A stretch of DNA of 39,656 nucleotides from Enterococcus_E cecorum_C (GCF_052119425.1 NZ_JBQKFH010000023.1:1-39656), one strand, 5' to 3'; counted from the stretch's first letter, positions 18,230 to 27,269 are shown. Program-made: numbers and translations. Notes: generated by a model from the letters alone, not told the origin.

Positions 18230-18232
18230 CAC

Positions 18233-18246
18233 CGAACATACTTTCC
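18233..18246. promoter_or_regulatory. LexA/DinR (SOS) box of uvrB-uvrA
   Basis: CGAACATACTTTCC matches the Bacillus-type SOS consensus CGAACRNRYGTTYC at 13 of 14 positions; only the G of the second half is replaced by T. It lies just upstream of the uvrB -10, where LexA binding would block polymerase. Confidence 0.75.
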
Positions 18247-18363
18247 CTAACTAATTCGCTCAAAAAAACCACAAACGACTTTTGTATCCGGTTGCAACGT
18301 TACTTAATATAATTAGTGAAACACTGACAATTCTTCATCTTTATTATATTTTCACTTATTTTC

Positions 18364-18393
18364 TTGCATTTTATGAAAATATTGATATATAAT
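18364..18393 (+). promoter_or_regulatory. Promoter of glnPQ
   Basis: -35 TTGCAT (18364-18369) and consensus -10 TATAAT (18388-18393), 18 bp apart, upstream of AGGAGG and the ATG at 18428. Confidence 0.6.
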
Positions 18394-18405
18394 TTTCTTA
18401 AAATT
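18391..18405. promoter_or_regulatory. CodY-like box on the glnPQ promoter
   Basis: AATTTTCTTAAAATT matches the CodY consensus AATTTTCWGAAAATT at 14 of 15 positions. It overlaps the -10 and the expected start site, a typical repressing position. AT-richness raises the chance of accidental matches. Confidence 0.6.
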
Positions 18406-18427
18406 TAATTTTAGGAGGAATTATTTA

Positions 18428-20587
18428 ATGAAAAATAGATTAAGTCTCATTCCTTTCATTGCACTACTTTTTAGTTTGTTCGTCATTGGCAAATCAACTG
18501 TTGCTGCAGATGAAACAACTTATGAAATTGGAACGGATATTACTTTTGCGCCATTTGAATTTCAAAATGAAGATAAAGAATATGTAGGTATTGATATTGA
18601 CTTATTAAAAGCGATTGCCAAAGATCAAGGCTTTCAAGTAAATTTACGCCCACTTGGTTTTGACACTTCCATTCAAGCAGTACAATCTGGCCAAGTCGCA
18701 GGAATGATTGCTGGTATGAGTATCACGGATGAACGCAAGCAAAGTTTTGATTTCTCCGACCCTTATTTTGAAAGTGGCATTCAAATGGCTGTGAAAGCTG
18801 ATGATAATAGTATAAAGAGTTATAAAGATTTAAAAGGCAAAACAGTAGCTGCAAAGGTCTCAACTGAAAGTGCCACCTTCCTTGAAAAAAATCAAAAGAA
18901 ATATGGCTATACCATTAAAACATATGATGATGCTAATGGCGTTTATGGCGCTTTAAAGAATGGTACCGTACAAGCTATTTTTGATGACTACCCAGTTATT
19001 GGTTATGCGGTGACTAAAGGTGAAGACTTGAAATTAGTCGGCGAACCTGAAAAAGGTAGTACCTATGGATTTGCTGTGAAAAAAGGAAAAAATCAAGAAT
19101 TATTAAAGAAATTCAATGCCGGATTAAAAAAATTAAAAGACAACGGTGAATACCAAGCAATTCTTGATCGTTATATTGCCTCTTCTTCAAATACAGCAAG
19201 TGATAAAATGAAAAAGGTCACCCCTAAAAAAGATAAATATGTTATCGCAAGTGATACAGCCTTTGCACCATTTGAATTTCAAGATAGCAATAATGAGTTT
19301 ACAGGTATTGATGTGGACTTATTAAAAGAAGCAGCAAAAATGCAAGGTTTTAATATTGAAATGAAATTTATTGGTTTTTCTGCTGCTGTTCAAGCGGTGG
19401 AAAATCATCAAGCAGATGCGATGATTGCTGGTATGACGATTACACCAGAACGTGAGAAAAGTTTTGACTTCTCTACGCCTTATTTCGAAAGTGGCATTCA
19501 ATTAGCTGTAAAAAAAGGCAACGATAAGATTCAATCTTATAAAGACTTAAAAGGTAAAAAAGTCGGCGTGAAAGTTGGTACTGAGAGTGCTGATTATATC
19601 ATGAATCATAAAGATGAATATGGTTATACCGTGAAACAATTTGATACCGCTGACCAACTTTATGATGCAGTAAAAGTCAATGCGGTGGATGCAATTATGG
19701 ATGATTATCCAGTAATTGGTTATGCGATTAGCCAAGGACAAGCACTACAAACACCAATTAAACGTGTGACGGGTGGTAAATATGGTTTTGCTGTGAAAAA
19801 AGGCCAAAATCCAGAACTAATCGAAATGTTTAACGAAGCTTTAGCCGAAATGAAACGTACTGGCAAATATGATCAGATTGTTAATAAATATATTAAAGAT
19901 GGCTCCACTACTGCAGAAAAGGGAGATTCAGTTTCAGAAAAAGGCATTATTGGTATTTTGAAAAACAATTATGGTGTGTTGCTTTCAGGTTTACTTAAAA
20001 CCATCGGACTCGCATTATTATCTTTTGCTTTTGCATTGATTCTTGGGGTAATTGTTGGTTTGATGTCTGTCTCACATATCAAAGGTTTACGCGTCTTTGC
20101 TTCTGTTTATGTTGATATCATTCGTGGTATTCCGATGATGGTTTTAGCCTTCTTCATTTTCTTTGGTTTACCACAATTAATCGGATTTACGATTCCTGAC
20201 TTTACAGCGGGTATCATCACCTTAACCTTAAATGCAAGTGCCTATCTTGCTGAAATTGTGCGTGGTGGGATTAATGCCGTGCCAACAGGTCAAATGGAAG
20301 CTGCTCGAAGTTTAGGTTTACCATATAGTAAAACCATGCAAAAAATTATCTTACCACAAGCAATCAAGATTATGTTACCTTCTTTCGTGAATCAATTTGT
20401 CATTTCATTAAAAGATACAACCTTAATTTCAGTAATTGGTGTGGTAGAGTTATTACAAACAGGTAAGATTATCGTTGCTCGTACTTTACAAAGTGCCGAT
20501 GTTTACTTCATTATTGCTGTCATGTACTTAATCGTGATTACAGCCCTAACAAAATTTGCTAAAGTATTAGAAAAGAAGGTGAAATAA
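18428..20587 (+). CDS. glnP: Glutamine-type ABC transporter, two substrate-binding domains fused to permease (GlnP)
   Basis: A 719-residue fusion of two periplasmic-binding-type domains and a permease, as in Lactococcus GlnP, where the domains bind Asn/Gln and Gln/Glu. Residues 1-27 are a signal/anchor segment ending VAA; substrate-binding domain 1 spans about 32-250 and domain 2 about 271-489, each with TFAPFEFQ or AFAPFEFQ, GIDIDLL/GIDVDLL, FDFSDPYFESGIQ/FDFSTPYFESGIQ and DDYPVIGYA. The membrane part (about 510-719) has the EAA loop with EAARSLGLPYSKT. Gln/Glu-type substrate is inferred from this architecture. Followed after three bases by glnQ; a CodY-like box lies on the promoter. Confidence 0.93.
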   Translation: MKNRLSLIPFIALLFSLFVIGKSTVAADETTYEIGTDITFAPFEFQNEDKEYVGIDIDLLKAIAKDQGFQVNLRPLGFDTSIQAVQSGQVAGMIAGMSITDERKQSFDFSDPYFESGIQMAVKADDNSIKSYKDLKGKTVAAKVSTESATFLEKNQKKYGYTIKTYDDANGVYGALKNGTVQAIFDDYPVIGYAVTKGEDLKLVGEPEKGSTYGFAVKKGKNQELLKKFNAGLKKLKDNGEYQAILDRYIASSSNTASDKMKKVTPKKDKYVIASDTAFAPFEFQDSNNEFTGIDVDLLKEAAKMQGFNIEMKFIGFSAAVQAVENHQADAMIAGMTITPEREKSFDFSTPYFESGIQLAVKKGNDKIQSYKDLKGKKVGVKVGTESADYIMNHKDEYGYTVKQFDTADQLYDAVKVNAVDAIMDDYPVIGYAISQGQALQTPIKRVTGGKYGFAVKKGQNPELIEMFNEALAEMKRTGKYDQIVNKYIKDGSTTAEKGDSVSEKGIIGILKNNYGVLLSGLLKTIGLALLSFAFALILGVIVGLMSVSHIKGLRVFASVYVDIIRGIPMMVLAFFIFFGLPQLIGFTIPDFTAGIITLTLNASAYLAEIVRGGINAVPTGQMEAARSLGLPYSKTMQKIILPQAIKIMLPSFVNQFVISLKDTTLISVIGVVELLQTGKIIVARTLQSADVYFIIAVMYLIVITALTKFAKVLEKKVK
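18521..19894 (+). repeat. Tandem duplication of the substrate-binding domain within glnP
   Basis: DNA for domain 1 (18521-19177) and domain 2 (19238-19894) is visibly similar over most of its length, with near-identical blocks such as CCATTTGAATTTCAA and GACTTATTAAAAG. This is an internal gene duplication joined by a lysine-rich linker. Confidence 0.85.
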
Positions 20588-20590
20588 TTC

Positions 20591-21328
20591 ATGGCTGAAA
20601 AAATTTCTGTCCAAAACCTTGTCAAAAAATATGGTAATAACACTGTCTTAAATGATATCTCCATTTCAATTAAAGAAGGTGATGTGGTTTGTATCATTGG
20701 TCCTTCTGGATCTGGTAAATCAACCTTTTTACGATGCTTGAATAAATTAGAGGAACCAACAAGCGGGGATATTGTCATTGATGGTGCCCATTTAATGGAT
20801 AAAAATACCGATATTAATTTGGTCCGTCAACATATTGGGATGGTATTCCAACATTTTAATCTCTTCCCTCACCTAACTGTCCTTGAAAATATAATTTTAG
20901 CACCAATGGATTTGAAAAAAGCGAGTCGTGATGAGGCCGAAAAAAATGCAATCCGTCTGCTTGATATGGTTGGTTTAGCTGATAAAAAAGATATGAAACC
21001 AGATAATCTTTCTGGTGGGCAAAAACAACGTGTCGCAATCGCCCGTGCCCTTGCAATGAATCCTGATATCATGTTGTTTGATGAACCAACTTCAGCACTC
21101 GATCCCGAAATGGTTGGTGATGTATTAAACGTAATGAAAGACTTAGCGAAACAGGGAATGACCATGGTAATTGTGACACATGAAATGGGATTTGCCAAAG
21201 AAGTTGCTAACCGTGTACTTTTCACTGACGGTGGGAAAATTCTAGAAGATGGCACGCCGCAACAAATTTTTGAAAATCCACAAAACGAACGTACCAAAGA
21301 TTTCTTAAATAAAGTCTTAAATATTTAA
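20591..21328 (+). CDS. glnQ: Amino-acid ABC transporter ATP-binding protein GlnQ
   Basis: ATPase partner of the GlnP permease on the cytoplasmic face. The 245 residues contain Walker A GPSGSGKST (37-45), a Q-loop in GMVFQHFNLFPH, the signature LSGGQKQRVAIARAL, Walker B IMLFDEPTSALDPE and the H-loop VTHEMGF, all typical of polar amino-acid importers. The gene starts three bases after the glnP stop and ends at a terminator, so glnPQ is a two-gene operon with no separate binding protein, consistent with the domains fused in GlnP. Confidence 0.96.
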   Translation: MAEKISVQNLVKKYGNNTVLNDISISIKEGDVVCIIGPSGSGKSTFLRCLNKLEEPTSGDIVIDGAHLMDKNTDINLVRQHIGMVFQHFNLFPHLTVLENIILAPMDLKKASRDEAEKNAIRLLDMVGLADKKDMKPDNLSGGQKQRVAIARALAMNPDIMLFDEPTSALDPEMVGDVLNVMKDLAKQGMTMVIVTHEMGFAKEVANRVLFTDGGKILEDGTPQQIFENPQNERTKDFLNKVLNI

Positions 21329-21331
21329 TCC

Positions 21332-21364
21332 TATAGCTGGCTCAATTCGGGTCAGCTATTTTTT
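21332..21364 (+). terminator. Rho-independent terminator of glnPQ
   Basis: Stem ATAGCTG/CAGCTAT followed by a run of six T residues, directly after the glnQ stop. Confidence 0.85.
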
Positions 21365-21387
21365 GACTATCTTTTCAGTGAAATACT

Positions 21388-21396
21388 TGCTATAAT
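21388..21396 (+). promoter_or_regulatory. Extended -10 promoter of the small membrane protein gene
   Basis: TGCTATAAT is an extended consensus -10; no good -35 is seen. Transcription would begin near 21402, only a few bases before the ATG at 21407. Confidence 0.55.
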
Positions 21397-21422
21397 AAAA
21401 AGCGAAATGATTGAAAGGAATT

Positions 21423-21437
21423 ATGAAATTATCATGA
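21423..21437 (+). other. Possible four-codon leader ORF overlapping the next start
   Basis: ATG AAA TTA TCA TGA encodes MKLS and stops. AAAGGA (21414-21419) is correctly placed for its ATG, and its stop overlaps the ATG at 21434 as ATGA. That downstream ATG has no ribosome binding site at normal distance, so re-initiation after the mini-ORF is possible. Confidence 0.35.
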
Positions 21438-21955
21438 ATTATAAAGATTTAATCCTTAAAGATATTAAAAAAGGAATCTTGCTTGTAGGAAGTTGTATTT
21501 TATTAATCGTCTTTTGTGTAATCGCAATGATTTCGTATTCGAACCATCGCTTACTTGATGCCAGCAACCAAGAAAAAATCACATTTAGTTATGTCATTCC
21601 TAATGCTGCGGCTGAAACAAAAGATAATCATCTCTTCCATATTAGTGCCTACATTACTTTAGAAGGAACCAGAAAAGAATTGCTGACAGCAACCAATAAA
21701 AATGAGGCCCCCCTATTGTTGATGCATCCGATTCCTACTGATGAACTTTTTACGAATCAATTAAATGATCAAATGAAAACCAAACTATTTAAAAGCTTTG
21801 AAAAAACCGTTAAAGTGAATTTAGCTGATTACACCACGATGTCTGTCATTAGTAGTTTCGATGAGATTTCCTATAGTTTTAAAACGGATTTAAAAGACAG
21901 TTTAGCCAAAGATCATATTAAAGTAAAACATGTTCAATTCAGTTATAGTGAATAA
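21434..21955 (+). CDS. Unknown protein with one N-terminal membrane segment
   Basis: I do not recognise this family. From ATG 21434 it has 173 residues: a short basic cytoplasmic start, one hydrophobic segment (about 10-33, ILLVGSCILLIVFCVIAMI), then an extracytoplasmic domain of about 135 residues with no cysteines or known motif. The reading frame is open from an earlier ATG at 21407, which would add nine residues (MIERNYEII) but lacks a ribosome binding site and lies almost at the predicted transcript start. The gene stands alone between the glnQ terminator and a bidirectional terminator. Codon use looks like its neighbours, so a real gene is likely. Confidence 0.75.
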   Translation: MNYKDLILKDIKKGILLVGSCILLIVFCVIAMISYSNHRLLDASNQEKITFSYVIPNAAAETKDNHLFHISAYITLEGTRKELLTATNKNEAPLLLMHPIPTDELFTNQLNDQMKTKLFKSFEKTVKVNLADYTTMSVISSFDEISYSFKTDLKDSLAKDHIKVKHVQFSYSE

Positions 21956-21960
21956 AAAAT

Positions 21961-21998
21961 ACGCGAAGATTTCGAGTACTTACTCAAAATCTTCGCGT
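21961..21998. terminator. Bidirectional terminator overlapping the 3' end of the MFS gene
   Basis: Perfect 12-bp stem ACGCGAAGATTT/AAATCTTCGCGT with T-tracts on both strands. One arm encodes the last MFS codons on the minus strand. Confidence 0.9.
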
Positions 21999-23161
21999 TT
22001 ATTATTTTTTTGTATCAAGACAAACAGGATACTCATTGCAATGAGAAGTACTCCTAAACCAAAGAAACTAGACATAAAACCAAAACGTTCAATTAACGCT
22101 CCCATGAACGGAAATAAGATAATCATTGCAAAACTTCCCAACATGGCATAGACACTCAGCATGGTTGCCCGCACTTTAGAATCAAAGGCTGCTTGGAGTT
22201 CAGTTTCATACAGCGGATAAAAAAGAACGACTAATGCATCTGACACTAGAAATATTACAGCATATACAAAATGATTATTCAAAATAGTGAATAAGAAAAG
22301 CACCCCTGAGCATCCTAATATACTCCATAAAACCAACTGCGTCTTGATTTTTTGACCGATTTTATTTGCCAAGTAGATAGCCAAAATATTACAGCCGCTT
22401 GATAAAAGCATCATCAAACTAATTTGCCAAGACTGAAGGTAAGGTAACTGAGATTGGTAATAAAAATAATACATCGTAATCAAAGTCAACATAACCTGAA
22501 CCATCAACATTTGGTAGAATAGTCGATTTTGCTTTCTAAATAGCTGATAAACTGTCTGGATAATTTGCAAAACAGTCGGACTTTCTTCTTTTTTCATTTT
22601 GATGGAAGGCTCTTTTATCCCCCAGATACAAAGAATTCCCAACAAAGAGCAAACAATCTGAATATGATAGGTATAAATGAGCCAACCATGAACTAAAAAT
22701 CCGGCAACAACCATCCCTAACGTACGAGTGGCTTCTGAGATACCATTAAGATAGCTTATGAACGTTAGATATCTTGATTCTTGCTTAAGTTCTTTGGCTG
22801 TTTCATATAAAAGTGCCTGACTTGTGCCAGAATCAAAGTTATAGCCCCATGCACTAAAAATCATTCCCAAAGCATAAAGAAAAAAATTACCATTGCCAAA
22901 AATCATAAATAAGGCCGAAATAATCGTAACGAATCGCCCAAGGAAGAGATTACGTCGATAAGTAAAGCGATCTGCTAGTACGCCTGATGGGACTTCAGAT
23001 AGTAAGCTGGTTAAATGAAAAAGACTTTCCAGAATACCAATTTGCCATAAAGACATCCCTTGCTGGCTTAAAAACAACAGCCAAAATGCAGTAATACCAA
23101 AAAAACTGAAAAATTCAGTGATACCCAATAAAGGTAAATTTCGTTTATATATTTGTTTCAT
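21980..23161 (-). CDS. MFS transporter, probable exporter
   Basis: A 393-residue, very hydrophobic protein with about 12 membrane segments and the major-facilitator motif A between segments 2 and 3 (PSGVLADRFTYRRN). The size fits 12-helix proton-coupled drug or metabolite exporters. The substrate cannot be read from sequence. It is monocistronic, with its own promoter (23201-23229) divergent from the DUF218 gene, and its stop codon lies within a terminator stem. Confidence 0.85.
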   Translation of the reverse strand: MKQIYKRNLPLLGITEFFSFFGITAFWLLFLSQQGMSLWQIGILESLFHLTSLLSEVPSGVLADRFTYRRNLFLGRFVTIISALFMIFGNGNFFLYALGMIFSAWGYNFDSGTSQALLYETAKELKQESRYLTFISYLNGISEATRTLGMVVAGFLVHGWLIYTYHIQIVCSLLGILCIWGIKEPSIKMKKEESPTVLQIIQTVYQLFRKQNRLFYQMLMVQVMLTLITMYYFYYQSQLPYLQSWQISLMMLLSSGCNILAIYLANKIGQKIKTQLVLWSILGCSGVLFLFTILNNHFVYAVIFLVSDALVVLFYPLYETELQAAFDSKVRATMLSVYAMLGSFAMIILFPFMGALIERFGFMSSFFGLGVLLIAMSILFVLIQKNNKREDFE

Positions 23162-23200
23162 CTTGTACCTTCTTTCCTAATAGAAATGACTATCAATTTA

Positions 23201-23229
23201 ATAATAGAGGATTGTACATTCTTTGTCAG
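23201..23229 (-). promoter_or_regulatory. Promoter of the MFS gene
   Basis: Minus-strand -35 CTGACA (23229-23224) and -10 TATTAT (23206-23201), 17 bp apart. Confidence 0.55.
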
Positions 23230-23260
23230 CGACTATGAAAAGTTTGTAAAGCTTGTAATC

Positions 23261-23288
23261 TTGCAACTTCATTTAGTTTTGTTATAAT
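23261..23288 (+). promoter_or_regulatory. Promoter of the DUF218 gene
   Basis: -35 TTGCAA (23261-23266) and consensus -10 TATAAT (23283-23288) with 16 bp spacing and an upstream TG. Confidence 0.65.
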
Positions 23289-23317
23289 GTAGAAAGTTAT
23301 GAATTAGGAGTGAAAAA

Positions 23318-24529
23318 ATGAATCTAACAACCCTTGATATTATCGTGAGTATTATCTATTTTGTCACCGCTTTTGGTTATGCAATTAATTTATTTAGAAA
23401 AAAACAAAATCAAAAACTGCTCAAAATCATTTATTTATCGCTAGGTTTTCTACTTCCATATTGTCTATTTTTAGAAATCATCAATCACAGTGTTTGGTTC
23501 TTAATTCCAACTAGTTTTTTTGCTTTATTTTATTGGCAGTTTCATAAACGCCCCGCTAGACTAATCAATGGTTGGTTATTTATGTTATTTTGGCTTGTTT
23601 TTGCTGGATACTTAACTCTTATCGGGATTACCGCAAAATCTCTCATTCCTTTTGGCGTCTTGGGGTTATTCCTGATTATCTTTATCTTACTCGTTGCATT
23701 CGGCATTTACGGCTTAATCATTTTTCTACTGTGGAATAGTTATGTTGTCTTTAAAAAAGAATCGCGCAGTTTAGCCAATATGCTTACCTTTATCTGTGCA
23801 ATCGGACTAATTTTATACTTATTCTTACAAATTTTTAGAGACCATTTACCACATTGGCTATTAAGTTTCTTAGCCTTACCTACCGTGATAACCGGATACT
23901 TCATGTTTGTTTTACTCAATTTTTTAATCTGTGTTTGGATTTACCAATTTTTACGTCCAAAACTTAACCAAGATTATCTTATTGTGCTTGGTGCAGGTTT
24001 GATTAATGGTGAACGAGTGACCCCATTACTTGCTCAACGTATTAATCGAGCAATCGAATTTTTCCACTTACAAAAAGCTAAGACAAATCATCAAGCAAAA
24101 TTTATCATGTCTGGTGGTCAAGGGCCTGATGAAAAAATTTCAGAAGCACAAGCAATGAAAAATTATGCTTTAGAACAAGGAATAAATGAAGAAGATATTT
24201 TACTTGAAGATCAATCAACCACCACTTTAGAAAATATGCGGTTCAGTAAACAATTAATGGATAACCGTCTTATTAAACCTTATCGCGTCGTTTTCTTTTC
24301 TAATAATTATCATATTTTTCGGGCAGGAATTTTCGCCGAACAAGTTGGCCTAACTGCACAAGGCTTAGGCGCTCATACGGCACGCTACTTTCTACCAAAT
24401 GCTTTACTGAGAGAATTCGCTGCTATTGTCATGATGAACAAACGACGCCACATGATTATTTGTGGTATTATTAGTGCATTTTATCTATTTATTTGGTTGG
24501 TAGATTTATATATTCATTTCCATCAATAA
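23318..24529 (+). CDS. Membrane protein with C-terminal DUF218 (YdcF/SanA-like) domain
   Basis: The 403-residue protein has several hydrophobic helices in its first ~215 residues and then a DUF218 domain: LIVLGAGLINGERVTPLLAQRI (about 222-243), FIMSGGQG, EDQSTTTLENM and SNNYHIFRAG. A last hydrophobic helix near the C-terminus follows. DUF218 proteins include E. coli SanA/ElyC and YdcF and are linked to envelope integrity and peptidoglycan or lipid-carrier metabolism, but no reaction is established. Start ATG follows AGGAG. Divergent from the MFS gene and monocistronic. Confidence 0.87.
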   Translation: MNLTTLDIIVSIIYFVTAFGYAINLFRKKQNQKLLKIIYLSLGFLLPYCLFLEIINHSVWFLIPTSFFALFYWQFHKRPARLINGWLFMLFWLVFAGYLTLIGITAKSLIPFGVLGLFLIIFILLVAFGIYGLIIFLLWNSYVVFKKESRSLANMLTFICAIGLILYLFLQIFRDHLPHWLLSFLALPTVITGYFMFVLLNFLICVWIYQFLRPKLNQDYLIVLGAGLINGERVTPLLAQRINRAIEFFHLQKAKTNHQAKFIMSGGQGPDEKISEAQAMKNYALEQGINEEDILLEDQSTTTLENMRFSKQLMDNRLIKPYRVVFFSNNYHIFRAGIFAEQVGLTAQGLGAHTARYFLPNALLREFAAIVMMNKRRHMIICGIISAFYLFIWLVDLYIHFHQ

Positions 24530-24569
24530 AAAAGAAGTTGCTAGCAAAAGTGTTAGCAACTTCTTTTTT
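24528..24569. terminator. Bidirectional terminator between the DUF218 gene and ppc
   Basis: Perfect 16-bp inverted repeat, AAAAAAGAAGTTGCTA and its complement around a 10-base loop, between convergent genes. Confidence 0.93.
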
Positions 24570-24575
24570 GAATCA

Positions 24576-27269
24576 TCAACCAGAATTACGTAAGCCTGTT
24601 GCAATCCCATTAATCGTAATATGAATTAATTTTTCAGTATTTTCACTATGTTTGCCACTTCTTAGTCGTTTGATTAATTCAATTTGAACATAATTTAATA
24701 CATTGAAGTAAGGTAAACGATAATCTAAGCTTGAACGTAAATATGGGTTATCCGCCAATAATTCCTCTTGTTCTTCAATAGCCAAAATCACTTCTTTGGT
24801 TAACTTCCATTCTTTTAACAGCAAGTCATAAACTTCCTTTGATTCTGCCGTTTCACATAATTGGGCATATTGATGAGCAATATACATATTTGATTTGGAT
24901 AAGACCATATCCACATTTGAAAGTAAAGAATGAAAGAATGGCCAAGTTTGATACATTCGTTGTAAAATCTCTAAATTACCTGGTGCTTGATCAATAAAGT
25001 CTTTGAAACTTGAACCTACACCATACCACCCCGGTAACATCACACGGTTTTGTGACCATGAAAAGACCCATGGAATCGCTCGTAATCCCCCAATTTCAGT
25101 AATGGTTTTACGTGCGGCTGGTCGTGAGCCGATATTTAAACTTGATACTTCTTTAATCGGACTCGCCGCAAAGAAATAATCATAAAATCCTGGATGATCA
25201 AAAACTAATTGACGATAGAAATGATAACTCTTTTCCGCAATGCCATCCATCAACTGTCTAAATTCCGCCAAAAGATCAGTATCAGTGACGCGTTGAGTGA
25301 CCATACGTCCTAAAGTCGATGAAATCAGCATTTCTAGATTATAGTAAGCGGCATCTTTATTACCGTACTTATTCCCAATCACTTCGCCTTGTTCAGTTAC
25401 ACGAATTCTATCTTTAATTGAATCAAAAGGTTGAGAAGTAATCGCATCATAGCTTGAACCACCCCCACGTCCAACCGTTCCCCCACGTCCATGGAAGAAA
25501 GTAATCTTGACACCTAGCTCTTCGCCTAAATCTTTTAATTCATTTTGCGCTTTATATAATGTCCAACCTGATGCAAGGTAGCCGCCATCTTTATTACTAT
25601 CTGAATAGCCAAGCATGATTTCTTGATAATTCTTCTTAGAGGCTAACCAACGTTTTACAATTGGCATCGTTAAATATTGGCGCATAATTGGTTCAGATTT
25701 ATCTAAGTCTTCAATTGTTTCAAATAATGGCACGATTTGCACACGAGCAGCTTGACGATCAATCAACCCCACTTCTTTTAACATGATTGCCAATTCCAAT
25801 AAGTCTGAAACACTTTCAGAATGAGAAATAATATGTTGCTTAATGATTTCTTCGCCCATTTTATCTTTTAATTTACGAGCCATTTTAAAGATTGCTAATT
25901 CTTTTGTTAAGGTCTCTGATTTCTCAACATTTGTAGCTGATAAAATTCGTGGGTCTTCTTCTAATTCCTTCAAGAGTACAGCGATTTTAGCTTCTTCATC
26001 TAATGCGGAATAGTCTTCTTCAATGTTGGCACTTTTGAGCAATTCAGCCACACAAGCTTCTAAGACACTAGAATCTTGACGCATATCAATACTCGCTAAA
26101 TAGAATCCAAAAATTTCAGTGGCTTGAACCAATTCATTAAAATCACCTTTTAAAAGTGCTTCACCATGATTTTGCAATAATGAATTTTGGATTTTTTGTA
26201 AATCGTTTTGGAATTCACTTACTCGGTTATATCTAGGTTGCAAATCTTGATCTTCCACCACATAAGCCAAAGTATTTCTCAAACGTTCTTCAATATAACT
26301 AAATGCTTTGCGGTACAATTCTTTTTCACGGAATACAGACTGATCCTTTGATGCTTCAGCCATTAAAACAACCTCTTCACTGACTTGCGCTTGAGCCGTA
26401 GAAATAGAAAATGCAAAGTAAAGTTCTTGAATTTTTTTAATATAATAATTAAAAATGACCTCGCCTTGGGTAGTTGCAGAAATCTGTAAAGTATCCGCAG
26501 TCACATAAGGATTGCCGTCACGGTCGCCACCAATCCACATGCCCATCGTAATTGGCGTAGGCTGGTTCAACTGAATTCCTTTTTTGGCAGCTAATGTCTT
26601 ATACTCATTCACTAAATTACTAATTGCCGTAATCAAAGAACGATCATAATACTCAGTGACATTGGTAATTTCATTTCTAACTTTTAATTTCTTTTCGCGA
26701 ATCATATCCGTTTGCATAATCAATTCAATATGACGTCTTAAATCATCATACCATTTTTCTTTGTTGATTAAGCCTAATTTCACATCGCGGTGCTTTCTTA
26801 GTAACACATGAATTTGTTGGGTTAAACCAAGCATGGTCTTGCGCTGAACTTGGGTTGGATGTGCTGTTAATACTGGTACCACATTTAAATTTTGCAAAAT
26901 TTCACGTGCTTGTGAAGATGCTGCAACTTGATTGATGGTATCTGATAATTTTCCCACATATTCTTGATTAGTATTATTTAAATAGTTCACTTGATAAGCT
27001 AAATCAACATCTTCAGAAATATTGATAAGCAATGGTAAGACAGAGAAATAGCGAGAGATAACTTCCATCTTTTCATTAGATATACCAGCAATCTTTTCTT
27101 CCAATTGACGATAATCTTTTTGAACTGATAAATTGGTTAAGTCTTCAATCAAAGTAAACTCTTCTTCTCCAATCATCTTCTTGGTTGTCTCAGCTAATAA
27201 AGTCGTTAATATGGCTACTTCTTCTTGAATGACCTCTTTATTATTACTATTTTCTAATTTCACTCGCAC
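24576..27269 (-). CDS. ppc: Phosphoenolpyruvate carboxylase
   Basis: Carboxylates PEP to oxaloacetate, feeding aspartate and other C4 acids. The 897 residues show all key motifs: catalytic His137 in TAHPTQVQRKT, GGDRDGNPYVT, GYSDSNKDGGY, the mobile loop FHGRGGTVGRGGG, and a C-terminal GIATGLRNSG close to the invariant ending. The start is a GTG at 27269 with AGGGGG six bases upstream; an ATG two bases earlier is out of frame and stops after three codons. It is monocistronic, with a promoter at 27307-27334 that contains a CodY-like box. In an organism without an obvious full TCA cycle its role would be anaplerotic supply of aspartate. Confidence 0.98.
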   Translation of the reverse strand: MRVKLENSNNKEVIQEEVAILTTLLAETTKKMIGEEEFTLIEDLTNLSVQKDYRQLEEKIAGISNEKMEVISRYFSVLPLLINISEDVDLAYQVNYLNNTNQEYVGKLSDTINQVAASSQAREILQNLNVVPVLTAHPTQVQRKTMLGLTQQIHVLLRKHRDVKLGLINKEKWYDDLRRHIELIMQTDMIREKKLKVRNEITNVTEYYDRSLITAISNLVNEYKTLAAKKGIQLNQPTPITMGMWIGGDRDGNPYVTADTLQISATTQGEVIFNYYIKKIQELYFAFSISTAQAQVSEEVVLMAEASKDQSVFREKELYRKAFSYIEERLRNTLAYVVEDQDLQPRYNRVSEFQNDLQKIQNSLLQNHGEALLKGDFNELVQATEIFGFYLASIDMRQDSSVLEACVAELLKSANIEEDYSALDEEAKIAVLLKELEEDPRILSATNVEKSETLTKELAIFKMARKLKDKMGEEIIKQHIISHSESVSDLLELAIMLKEVGLIDRQAARVQIVPLFETIEDLDKSEPIMRQYLTMPIVKRWLASKKNYQEIMLGYSDSNKDGGYLASGWTLYKAQNELKDLGEELGVKITFFHGRGGTVGRGGGSSYDAITSQPFDSIKDRIRVTEQGEVIGNKYGNKDAAYYNLEMLISSTLGRMVTQRVTDTDLLAEFRQLMDGIAEKSYHFYRQLVFDHPGFYDYFFAASPIKEVSSLNIGSRPAARKTITEIGGLRAIPWVFSWSQNRVMLPGWYGVGSSFKDFIDQAPGNLEILQRMYQTWPFFHSLLSNVDMVLSKSNMYIAHQYAQLCETAESKEVYDLLLKEWKLTKEVILAIEEQEELLADNPYLRSSLDYRLPYFNVLNYVQIELIKRLRSGKHSENTEKLIHITINGIATGLRNSG

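Noticed and set aside
18428..20587. Idea that glnP is an assembly artefact or two fused genes because of the repeated domain
   Set aside because: Tandem substrate-binding domains fused to the permease are a known GlnP architecture in Lactobacillales, and the two copies have diverged.
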